Of a stretch of DNA of 56,278 nt, positions 41,897 to 52,787 are shown in pieces. Within the stretch, counting starts at the first letter, position 1; each line of letters begins with the position of its first letter. The position numbers were made by a program, and so were the translations under genes. The stretch comes from CAZTHL01 sp964613585. GTDB taxonomy: Bacteria > Pseudomonadota > Alphaproteobacteria > DSM-16000 > Inquilinaceae. The stretch covers positions 1 through 56,278 of the forward strand of contig CAZTHL010000014.1 in the NCBI GenBank assembly GCA_964613585.1. Direction: 5' to 3'. Below the pieces are notes generated by a model. The model saw only the letters and a list, made by a program, of their open reading frames with translations. It had not been told where the DNA came from and ran no database searches.

Positions 41897-43126
41897 TCAC
41901 GCCGCCGGACGCAGCTCCAGGTGGCCCCAGACATCCTTCAGCGCGGTCACGAGGCGGGCCATCTGCAGGTCGTCGTGCAGCGGCGTCGGCGTGATGCGCA
42001 GCCGCTCGGTGCCGCGCGGCACCGTCGGATAGTTGATCGGCTGCACATATATGTTGTGCCGGGCCAGCAGCAGATCGCTGGCCAGCTTGCACAGCCGCGC
42101 GTCGCCCACCAGCACCGGCACGATGTGGCTCTCCGACGGCATTACCGGCAGGCCGGCCTCGCGCAGTTGGCGCTTGAGGCGCGCCGCCCGCTCCTGGTGC
42201 CGGTCCCGCTCGATGCCGCTCCGCTTCAGGTGTCGGACGCTGGCGAGCGCCCCGGCGGCGACCGAGGGTGGCAGCGCCGTGGTGAAGATGAAGCCGGGGG
42301 CAAAGCTGCGCACCACGTCGATCAACGCGGTCGAGCCGGTGATGTAGCCGCCCATGACGCCGAAGGCCTTGGCCAGCGTGCCCTCGATCACGGTCAGCCG
42401 GTCCATCAGCCCCTCGCGCTCGGCCACACCGCCGCCGTGGGGGCCGTACATGCCGACCGCGTGCACCTCGTCGAGGTAGGTCATGGCGCCGTGCTTGTCG
42501 GCGACGTCGCAGATCTCGGCGATCGGTGCGATGTCGCCGTCCATCGAGTAGACGCTCTCGAACGCGATCAGCTTGGCGCGGTCCCGCGGGTAGCGCGCAA
42601 GCAGCCGGTCCAGGTGGTCGACGTCATTGTGCTTCCAGACATGCTTCTCGACGCCGGAATTCCGAATCCCGGCGATCATCGAGGCATGGTTGAGGGCGTC
42701 GGAGAAGATCACGCAGTCCGGCACGACCTTGGCGATGGTCGAGATCGCCGCCTCGTTCGAGATGTAGCCCGAGGTGAACAGCAGGGCCGCCGGCTTGCCA
42801 TGCAGGCTGGCCAGCTCGGCCTCGAGCCGGCAATGGTAGTGGTTGGTGCCGGAGATGTTGCGGGTACCTCCGGCCCCGGCGCCGCATTCGTCGATCGCCC
42901 GCTTCATGGCCTCAAGCACCGCCGGGTGCTGGCCCATGCCGAGATAGTCGTTGGAGCACCATACGGTGACATCGCCGACGCCGTCGGTGCCGACGAGTCC
43001 CGACTGGCCATGGTGCGTGGCCTTCGGAAAGGCGCCGGCGCGCCGCTCCAATTCCGCGAAGATGCGATAACGCCCCTCGGCCATCAGCCCCGTGATGGCC
43101 GTTCGGAACGCGTCCTCGTAATCCAT
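41897..43126 (-). CDS. hemA: 5-aminolevulinate synthase
   Basis: A 409-residue PLP enzyme condensing glycine and succinyl-CoA, the first step of tetrapyrrole synthesis by the C4 route used by alphaproteobacteria. Visible blocks are VWCSNDYLGMGQHPAVL, GTRNISGTNHYHCRLEA, VYSMDGDIAPIAEICD, TYLDEVHAVGMYGPHG, and GTLAKAFGVMGGYITGS with the PLP lysine. The C terminus (RIFAxx-like LRITPTPLHDD) is complete. The start at 43126 (MDYEDAF) matches family length; the extension to 43168 is unlikely. Confidence 0.97.
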   Translation of the reverse strand: MDYEDAFRTAITGLMAEGRYRIFAELERRAGAFPKATHHGQSGLVGTDGVGDVTVWCSNDYLGMGQHPAVLEAMKRAIDECGAGAGGTRNISGTNHYHCRLEAELASLHGKPAALLFTSGYISNEAAISTIAKVVPDCVIFSDALNHASMIAGIRNSGVEKHVWKHNDVDHLDRLLARYPRDRAKLIAFESVYSMDGDIAPIAEICDVADKHGAMTYLDEVHAVGMYGPHGGGVAEREGLMDRLTVIEGTLAKAFGVMGGYITGSTALIDVVRSFAPGFIFTTALPPSVAAGALASVRHLKRSGIERDRHQERAARLKRQLREAGLPVMPSESHIVPVLVGDARLCKLASDLLLARHNIYVQPINYPTVPRGTERLRITPTPLHDDLQMARLVTALKDVWGHLELRPAA

Positions 43127-43856
43127 TCCGGCGATCCCGGGCCGCCTGCTGCACACGCTCAGCATCATTCAGGCCTTCTCTGAACGGAAGCTTAAGCGGG
43201 TAAAATTTCAGCACCCGAGCTTCCGGTTGCCGATGACGTTTTTGGTTGCATGAGGTCCGGAAAGTCGTTTCCCCGCGATCCGCGGCGCGCCTTCTCCGGC
43301 CGTTCCATCCGTCGCTTACAGTAAATCATCTTCAGGCGATGAGAGATCTGCTTAGCCAAGTAGCTTGCAACGCCGCTGGCTTATTCAGCTGCCGAGACTC
43401 ATTCGCATTCGATGCTGATTTATTTTGACAGAAAGAATTTTTGCTTTGTGAACCGGCGGGCTCAACATCCTTGAAAGGAAAGGGTCCGGGATCAGGGGGG
43501 CGCAAGGACAGCAGGCCCACTCTTGGGGCCGATCCGATCGGCTTCGGCCGTGACGCATGGTCGATGTCCCTTGAGCCCGACCTGCCGCTCGAGCTCCCGG
43601 CTCCAGGCAGGCCTGCCGGCGGACGCCTGAACGCCCGATCTCCCACGCCCAACCGGCCCGTCCCCGGTTCCCCTTGCACGCTCCCGTCGCCGGTTCCTCT
43701 GGCGCTCTGCGGAAGGCGTCGGCATCGCCACCCGGGTCGCCCGCACGCCTTTTCCACCGCATCGCGAAATGGTGCGTTGACGCCGCAGGGCCTGTGCCTA
43801 TCCTCGCCGGCGGGCCGCGTCTCCCCAACGAGACGCCATATCCTGGAGATCGGCCG
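43127..43856. other. hemA / serC intergenic region
   Basis: 730 bases without a supported gene. An A/T-rich stretch at 43320-43450 contains TTGACA (43427-43432) with TGTGAA 16 bases on; the rest is G/C-rich leader. A second, better promoter lies at 43777-43804. No riboswitch class was recognised. Confidence 0.4.
43777..43804 (+). promoter_or_regulatory. Probable serC-serA promoter
   Basis: TTGACG (43777-43782) and TATCCT (43799-43804), spaced by 16 bases, give a start of transcription about 45 bases before the serC ATG. Confidence 0.5.
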
Positions 43857-45068
43857 ATGACCGATGCTCTCGCCGGCGCCGCCGCCACTAGGGCGGACAC
43901 GGGCGACCGCCCCGCCATTCGCCCCGCCAATCCCGCCTTCTCCTCCGGCCCGTGCGCCAAGCGGCCGGGCTGGTCCCCCGCCGTGCTCGCCGAGGCTGTG
44001 GTTGGCCGCTCGCATCGCTCGAAGCCGGCCAAAGCCAAGCTGCAGGAGGTCATCGACCGCTCGAAGGCGCTGCTGGGCATGCCGGCCGACTACCGGCTCG
44101 GCATTGTGCCGGCCTCGGACACCGGTGCCATCGAGACGGCCATGTGGTCGCTGCTCGGCGCGCGCGGCGTCGATGTGCTGGAGTGGGAAAGCTTCGGCGC
44201 CGCCTGGACCAGCGACGTGGTCAAGCAGCTCAAGCTTGCCGACGCCCGGGTGCTGAGCGCCGACTACGGCGCGCTGCCGGACCTGTCAGCGGTCGATCCG
44301 GCTCGCGACGTGGTCTTCACCTGGAACGGCACCACCTCCGGGGTGCGCGTGCCCGATGGCGGCTGGATCGCCGGCGACCGCGCCGGCCTGACCCTGTGCG
44401 ACGCCACCTCCGCCACCTTCGCCATGGATCTGCCCTGGGACAAGCTCGATGTGGTCACCTGGTCCTGGCAGAAGGCGCTGGGCGGCGAGGCCGGCCACGG
44501 CATGCTGGCCGTGAGCCCGCGCGCGGTTGAGCGGCTCGAGAGCTTCGCCCCGCCGCGCCCGCTGCCGAAGATCATGCGCCTCATCAAGGGCGGCAAGCTG
44601 ATCGAGGGCATCTTCCAGGCCGAGACCATCAACACGCCGTCCATGCTGGCGGTCGAGGATGCGCTCGACGGGCTGCGTTGGGCCGAGGGGCTGGGCGGCC
44701 TGTCGGCGCTGATCCGCCGCTCCGAGGCCAACCTCGCCGCCGTCGCCCGATGGGTCGAGCGCACCCCCTGGGTCGCCTTCCTGGCGCAGGACCCGGCCAG
44801 CCGCTCGTCCACCTCGATCTGCCTTGCCATCGCCGATCCCTGGTTCGAGACCCTGGCGCCGGCCGACCGCGCCGCCGTGCCGAAACGCATGGCCGCCCTG
44901 CTCGAGGCTGAGGGCGTCGCCTACGACATCAACGGCTACCGCGACGCCCCGCCGGGCCTGCGCCTCTGGGGCGGCGCCACCGTCGAGACCTCGGATATCG
45001 AGGCGCTCCTGCCCTGGCTCGACTGGGCCTTCGCCCGGGTCCAGGACGAAGTGCGCCAAACCGCCTGA
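43857..45068 (+). CDS. serC: Phosphoserine aminotransferase
   Basis: A 403-residue PLP enzyme for step two of serine synthesis. It matches the archaeal/alphaproteobacterial subgroup: NPAFSSGPCAKRPGW near the N terminus, GRSHRSKPAKAKLQE, ASDTGAIETAMWSLLG, FTWNGTTSGVRVPDG, the PLP lysine in TWSWQKALGGEAGHGM, and FQAETINTPSML. The start at 43857 is 6 bases past tggagat. An upstream open extension begins at 43674. Paired with serA 153 bases downstream. Confidence 0.96.
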   Translation: MTDALAGAAATRADTGDRPAIRPANPAFSSGPCAKRPGWSPAVLAEAVVGRSHRSKPAKAKLQEVIDRSKALLGMPADYRLGIVPASDTGAIETAMWSLLGARGVDVLEWESFGAAWTSDVVKQLKLADARVLSADYGALPDLSAVDPARDVVFTWNGTTSGVRVPDGGWIAGDRAGLTLCDATSATFAMDLPWDKLDVVTWSWQKALGGEAGHGMLAVSPRAVERLESFAPPRPLPKIMRLIKGGKLIEGIFQAETINTPSMLAVEDALDGLRWAEGLGGLSALIRRSEANLAAVARWVERTPWVAFLAQDPASRSSTSICLAIADPWFETLAPADRAAVPKRMAALLEAEGVAYDINGYRDAPPGLRLWGGATVETSDIEALLPWLDWAFARVQDEVRQTA

Positions 45069-45221
45069 CGCGGCGCCGGCCGGCGCCCGCCCCTCTTGTC
45101 CCTCCGCTCGGGCCCGGTCGCGGCCAGCCCGGGCCCTGCCTGCCGTCCCGTCGGCGCAGGCCGGCCGCGCCGCCCGTCCACCGGCCGGGCCCTCGCGCCG
45201 TCTGCTCTTGGAGAGCCCGTG

Positions 45222-46799
45222 ATGCCCAAGGTCCTGATCTCCGACAAGCTGAGCCCCGCCGCCGTCAACATCTTCCGCGAGCGCGGCCTCGAGGTCGACT
45301 TCCGCCCCGGCCTGCCCGCCGAGGAGCTGAAGGAGATCCTAGGCGCCTACGACGGCCTGGCGATCCGCTCGGCCACCAAGGTGACCGCCGAGGTACTCGA
45401 GAACGCCGGCGGCCTCAAGGTGATCGGCCGCGCGGGCATCGGGGTCGACAATGTCGACGTGCCGGCGGCCACCGCCCGCGGCGTTGTGGTCATGAACACG
45501 CCCTTCGGCAACGCCATCACCACGGCCGAGCACGCTATCGCCATGATGTTCGCCGTGGCCCGGCAGATCCCGCAGGCCGACGCCTCGACCCGCGCCGGCC
45601 GGTGGGAGAAGTCGCGCTTCGTCGGCGTCGAGCTTCACGGCAAAGTTCTCGGCCTGATCGGCTGCGGCAACATCGGCGGCATCGTCGCCGAGCGCGCTCT
45701 CGGCCTTGGCATGCGCGTGGTCGCGTACGACCCCTATCTGGGGCGCGAGCGGGCGGCCGATCTGGGCGTCGACAAGGTCGACCTCGACGAGCTGCTGCGC
45801 CGCGCCGACGTGATCTCCCTGCACACGCCCTTGACCGACCAGACCCGCGGCATCCTCGACGCGGTGGCGCTGGCCAAGGCCAGGAAGGGCGTGCTCGTCA
45901 TCAACTGCGCCCGTGGCGGCCTGGTCGTCGAGGAGGACCTGAGGGCGGCGCTCGAGTCGGGCCATGTCGGCGGCGCCGGCATCGACGTGTTCACGGTCGA
46001 GCCGGCGCGGGAGAACCCGCTGTTCGACGCGCCTAACGTGGTGTGCACGCCGCATCTGGGCGCCTCCACCATCGAGGCGCAGGAGAAGGTGGCCCTGCAG
46101 GTGGCCGAGCAGATGGCCGACTTCCTGTTGACCGGCGCGGTACGCAACGCCCTCAACATGCCCTCGGTGTCGGCCGAGGACGCGCCCAAGCTGCGCCCCT
46201 ACCTGCGGCTCGCCGGGCTGCTTGGCGGCTTCGCCGGGCAGATCACCGAGACCGGCATCCACCGGGTCGAGGTCGCCTACGAGGGCGAGGTGGCGCAGCT
46301 CAACACCCGGCCGGTCACCGCGGCGCTCTTGACCGGTCTGCTGTCGCCGCTGCTGACCACGGTCAACATGGTGTCGGCGCCGGTCATCGCCCGCGAGCGC
46401 GACATCGACGTGCGCGAGATCAAGAGCGAGCGCTGCGAGGCATTCCATACACTGGTAACGCTGACCGTGACCACCGAGCAGCGCACCCGCTCGGTCAGCG
46501 GCACCCTGTTCGCCGAGGACCGGCCGCGCATCGTCGAGGTCGAGGACATCCCGCTCGAGGCCGAGCTCAGCCAACACATGCTGTTCGTGCGCAATGAGGA
46601 CAAGCCGGGGCTGATCGGCCGGCTCGGCACCGTGCTCGGCGACGCCGGCATCAACATCGCCAGCTTCCACCTGGGCCGCACCCGCAGCGGCGACGGCGCC
46701 CTCGCCCTGGTGGCGGTCGACCAGCCGGTCGAGGACGGCGTCGTGCGCACCGTCGCCGCCCTGCCCAGTGTGCTGCAGGCCCGCGCCCTCAGCTTCTAG
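45222..46799 (+). CDS. serA: D-3-phosphoglycerate dehydrogenase, ACT-domain form
   Basis: A 525-residue enzyme for step one of serine synthesis. NAD-binding motif GLIGCGNIGGIVAERAL, catalytic Arg/Glu/His in the blocks INCARGGLVVEEDLR, DVFTVEPARENPLF and VCTPHLGASTIEAQ. An intervening allosteric domain (about 320-450) and a C-terminal ACT domain (LFVRNEDKPGLIGRLG, GINIASFHLGRT) indicate serine feedback control of the long form. Start 45222 with ttggagag upstream. The order serC-serA forms an operon. Confidence 0.97.
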   Translation: MPKVLISDKLSPAAVNIFRERGLEVDFRPGLPAEELKEILGAYDGLAIRSATKVTAEVLENAGGLKVIGRAGIGVDNVDVPAATARGVVVMNTPFGNAITTAEHAIAMMFAVARQIPQADASTRAGRWEKSRFVGVELHGKVLGLIGCGNIGGIVAERALGLGMRVVAYDPYLGRERAADLGVDKVDLDELLRRADVISLHTPLTDQTRGILDAVALAKARKGVLVINCARGGLVVEEDLRAALESGHVGGAGIDVFTVEPARENPLFDAPNVVCTPHLGASTIEAQEKVALQVAEQMADFLLTGAVRNALNMPSVSAEDAPKLRPYLRLAGLLGGFAGQITETGIHRVEVAYEGEVAQLNTRPVTAALLTGLLSPLLTTVNMVSAPVIARERDIDVREIKSERCEAFHTLVTLTVTTEQRTRSVSGTLFAEDRPRIVEVEDIPLEAELSQHMLFVRNEDKPGLIGRLGTVLGDAGINIASFHLGRTRSGDGALALVAVDQPVEDGVVRTVAALPSVLQARALSF

Positions 46800-47062
46800 G
46801 AGACGCCGCCAGCCGCTTCTTCATCGTGGGTTGAGTGGCGTCAGACGATGCAAGTCATGCCGCCAGTAAAGACGCTGGGTTGTGCCGCGTCCATCCGACC
46901 CGCGCGCGGCGCCGCGCGCCCGGCGGCTTTTCCGCTGGAAAGCGCCGCGCGGTTCGGCCACAACACCGGCGCCGTCCGTATCGACCGTCGGCCACCGCTG
47001 GGTTCCGAGCGCGATCCGGCCGCCGGTCCTTCTCAACAATGCTCCGGTGGGGGAACAGCCCG

Positions 47063-49156
47063 ATGGTGGCAGGCAGGTCGACGCGTCTGGCCGCGGCGAT
47101 GGTGGCGCTGGTGCTCGCGGCGGCGCCCGCCGTGGCGTCCGCCCAGGACGACGAGGCGTTGCCCTTTCTGCTGACCGAGATCGTGGTCACCCAGCATGAC
47201 GGCGTCGAGGACGACCTGCTGACCGCCGGGCTCGGCCGCAGCGGCCTCGCCGACCCGACCCCGCCCGGCTTTGAGGACCCGCTGGAGCCGACCTCGGCCG
47301 AGTTGCGCCGCCGTGCCATCTACGAAAACTACCGCGCGCTGGTCGACACCAGCCCCGGCGGCGGCTACGGCGTGCTTTTCGGCCCCAATGTCGGTCCCGA
47401 CGGCACCGCCACGGACGGCGAGGGGCGGATCCCGGGCACCGAGTATCTGGCGCTCGCCGAGAGCGGCACGCTCGGCCGCCGCTATCCGATCGCGGTCATG
47501 GTGCAGGTGCCGGACTCCTTCGACCCGGAGCGGGCCTGCCTGGTCACCGGCACCGCCTCCGGCTCGCGCGGCATCTACGGCGCCATCGGCACGTCGGGCG
47601 AGTGGGGCCTGACCCGAGGCTGCGCCGTCGCCTACACCGACAAGGGCGGTGGTACCGGCGCGCACGACCTGGCGCGCAACCTCGTCTACGGCCTGCGCGG
47701 CGAAACACTCGACGCGGCCGACCCGGCCGCGGCGCCGCACTTCGCGATCCGCGCCCCGGAGGCGCTGCGCCTGCAATACGACCGGCTGCACCCAAATCGC
47801 TTTGCCTTCAAGCACGCCCATTCCCGGCGCAATCCCGAGCGCTACTGGGGCCGCGACTTGCTGCTTTCGGTCGAGTTCGCCTTCGCCATGCTGGCGCGGC
47901 AGTTCGGTGCGGGGGTGGTGACACCGGACAGCACGGTGGTCATCGCCTCCAGCATCTCGAACGGTGGCGGGGCGGCCCTGCGCGCGGCCGAGCAGGACCG
48001 GGACGGCCTGATCGACGGGGTCGCCGTGTCCGAGCCCAACGTGCAGCCGCGCTTCGACCCGGGCTTCACCATCGTGCAGGGCGATGGCGAGCCGCTCGAG
48101 CGGCACAGCCGGCCGCTGCTCGACTATGTGACCATGCTCTACCTGTTCCAGCCGTGCGCGTCGCTGGCCCCGGACGTGGTCGAGGACGCGCCGTTCAACG
48201 AGGCCGCCAACGCGGAGCGCTGCGCGGCGCTCGCCGATATCGGGCTGCTCGAGTCCGAGGGAATGGAGGAGCAGGCCGAGGAGGCCCAGGCGCTGCTCAA
48301 CGCGTACGGACTGCTGCCCGAGCAGAACCTGCTGCAGCCGCTGCACTACGCCTTCTACGTGCCGCAGGCGGTCGCCGTGACCTACGCCAACGCCTATGGC
48401 CGCTTCTCGGTGCTGGCCGACCTGTGCGGCTACAGCTTCGGCGCCACCGACCCGCGCACCGGGCGGCCGGTGCCGCTGTCGGCGCCGACGGTGGAGACGC
48501 TGTTCGCGCTGTCAGGCGGCATCCCGCCCACGGCGGGGATCAGCCTGATCAACGAACTGGCGCCCGACGGCCCGCTCGAGACGCGGCTGTCGACCCCCGA
48601 CATGAACCTGGAGGGTGCCTTGTGCCTGCGCGGCCTGACCGTCGGGATGGACGCGGCGACCGGCCTGCCGCTGCGCTCGATCGGGCGCAGCGCCCACCGG
48701 CGGATCCGCGACGGCATCGCCGAAGTGCGCGCCACCGCCAACCTGCGCGGCACGCCGGCGGTCATCGTGCACGGCCGCAGCGATGCCGTGCTCCCGCCCA
48801 ACCATACCTCGCGGGCCTATTACGGCCGGCACCAGCGGCGCCAGGGCGGCGACACCCTGCGCTATTACGAGGTGCTGAACGCACATCACCTCGATGCGCT
48901 CAACGGCCTGGACGGGCTGGCCGAGCGATACGTGCCGCTGCACCCTTACTTCCTCCAGGCCCTCGACCTGATGCACGCGCATCTGACGGAGGACGCCGGG
49001 CTGCCGCCAAGCCAAGTGGTGCGCACGACCCCGCGTGGCTCGGCCGAGGACGGCGCGCCGCCGCTCACCGCCGACAACGTGCCGCCGATCCGGGTCGACC
49101 CGCCGGTCGCCGACCGCATCGTCTATGACGATCGACGGCTGACCATTCCGGACTGA
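47063..49156 (+). CDS. 3-hydroxybutyrate-oligomer hydrolase
   Basis: A 697-residue enzyme that hydrolyses short 3-hydroxybutyrate oligomers released from PHB. The signal peptide (LAAAMVALVLAAAPAVASAQ) ends near 28. The active-site block is ASSISNGGGAALRAA near 295-310, with probable nucleophile Ser299 (SxSNGG); other family blocks are GGYGVLFGPNVGPDG, ACLVTGTASGSRGIYG, YTDKGGGTGAHDL and a C-terminal PAVIVHGRSDAVLPPNHTSR. The start at 47063 is preferred because the signal peptide begins there. Family members occur both inside and outside the cell. Confidence 0.88.
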   Translation: MVAGRSTRLAAAMVALVLAAAPAVASAQDDEALPFLLTEIVVTQHDGVEDDLLTAGLGRSGLADPTPPGFEDPLEPTSAELRRRAIYENYRALVDTSPGGGYGVLFGPNVGPDGTATDGEGRIPGTEYLALAESGTLGRRYPIAVMVQVPDSFDPERACLVTGTASGSRGIYGAIGTSGEWGLTRGCAVAYTDKGGGTGAHDLARNLVYGLRGETLDAADPAAAPHFAIRAPEALRLQYDRLHPNRFAFKHAHSRRNPERYWGRDLLLSVEFAFAMLARQFGAGVVTPDSTVVIASSISNGGGAALRAAEQDRDGLIDGVAVSEPNVQPRFDPGFTIVQGDGEPLERHSRPLLDYVTMLYLFQPCASLAPDVVEDAPFNEAANAERCAALADIGLLESEGMEEQAEEAQALLNAYGLLPEQNLLQPLHYAFYVPQAVAVTYANAYGRFSVLADLCGYSFGATDPRTGRPVPLSAPTVETLFALSGGIPPTAGISLINELAPDGPLETRLSTPDMNLEGALCLRGLTVGMDAATGLPLRSIGRSAHRRIRDGIAEVRATANLRGTPAVIVHGRSDAVLPPNHTSRAYYGRHQRRQGGDTLRYYEVLNAHHLDALNGLDGLAERYVPLHPYFLQALDLMHAHLTEDAGLPPSQVVRTTPRGSAEDGAPPLTADNVPPIRVDPPVADRIVYDDRRLTIPD

Positions 49157-49510
49157 TGCTGCCGACGGGTGCGTCCGTCACGGTCCGGCCATCCGCTCCC
49201 AAGCGGCAAGGCATGCGGCGGCGTCCTCAACGACCCTGCAATCAACCTGGACGCGCATGAGACCAACGAGCCCGTGGCTGCAGCCAACGGCTCACCGGTA
49301 AAAGATGCTGAATGAAGAGGTCGTCCCCGAGCGATGCGTGGCGATCCAGGTCTCCAAATTGCTGCGACACGACACCAGACTGGCTTGCTGCGCTTTACTT
49401 GCAAGGGCGACCTTGCTTTTGTTGAGATTGTGTCCGACTTTTCTTGACCGGAAGTTGCCGGATCTGCTTCGTGTGCAATCTTTGCCAAGATGGGATGAGG
49501 CGCGGCTGGA
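49157..49510. other. Intergenic region, lower GC in part
   Basis: The part at 49300-49490 is distinctly less G/C-rich. Short frames occur on both strands (minus: ETWIATHRSGTTSSFSIF; plus: LLARATLLLLRLCPTFL) without SD or family match. Possibly decayed foreign DNA. Confidence 0.3.
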
Positions 49511-49632
49511 GCGTTTCCAGGTTGGGTGGCATCGCCGGCCCGCTCCCCCGGCCCGGCTACCCAACGACAGCATGCTCAGGCTGGCCGGGCGGGGGAGCGG
49601 GCCGGCGCCGATTCCGCCTCAGGCGGAAACGC
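49511..49632 (+). repeat. Interspersed repeat family A, long form (copy A5, reference)
   Basis: 122 bp with ends gcgtttcc (49511-49518) and ggaaacgc (49625-49632), a perfect 8-base terminal inverted repeat. Inner arms cccgctcccccggcccgg and gggcgggggagcgggcc flank the core gacagcatgctcagg. It ends without an adjacent gene; 147 bases remain before the S4 gene. Confidence 0.8.
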
Positions 49633-49779
49633 TGGAGAATGGAAGGAGCGACCTTGGCGGCTCGGCGGGATGATGCCGGGCCCGGGTGGTTGATGGCTGC
49701 CGTGAGAGGTCGGGAGAAGGCATGATCGGCATCAAGCGCCCTTCAAGCCGATCCCGAGGCTCCCGGACGTCGACGCGGG

Positions 49780-50165
49780 TCACTCGGCCTCGTGCAGGCG
49801 GTCGGTGGCGCGGCGCTCGCGCTTTGTCGGGCGGCCGCTGCCGGGCCGGCGGGCCGCCACCATGCCGGGGTCCGGCGGCAGTGCCGTCTCGCGGGACGGC
49901 GGGCACAGGTCCTCGTAGAGGCCGCGCGCCTCCTCGGCCGGGCCGCGCCGGCTGCCGAGCGCGCGCACCCTCACCGAGCGCACGTGGTGGCCCTGCACGA
50001 AGGTGAGCACGTGGCCGGGCCGGACACTGTAGTGCGCCTTGTGCACCACCGTTCCGTCGACGCGGACCCGCCCGGCGGCGCACAGCTCGGTCGCCAGCGA
50101 GCGCGTCTTGCAGAACCGGGCCTGCCACAGCCACTTGTCGAGGCGCAGGGTGTTCCCCTCGCCGC

Positions 50166-50169
<4 letters not shown>
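49780..50169 (-). CDS. S4-domain RNA-binding protein (Hsp15-like)
   Basis: A 129-residue protein with an S4 domain at about 7-60 (LRLDKWLWQARFCKTRSLA, GRVRVDGTVVHKAHY, GHVLTFVQG) and a basic C-terminal tail (GSGRPTKRERRATDRL), as in Hsp15/HslR, which binds stalled 50S-peptidyl-tRNA. It overlaps the helicase gene by four bases and is translationally coupled to it. Confidence 0.92.
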
Positions 50170-52670
<2,501 letters not shown>

Positions 52671-52787
52671 GGGCCGTATGTGCGCCCTCTTGAGGTGTCG
52701 ACAACCGTCTATGCCATCATAAGACCTGATTCGACGCTGAGAACCCGCCTCGTTTCATGAAATTTTTCGGACATATGGGATGAGTCC

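Noticed and set aside
46835..47062. Longer start for the 3HB-oligomer hydrolase
   Set aside because: The extension is Arg/Pro-rich and would bury the signal peptide that begins at 47063.
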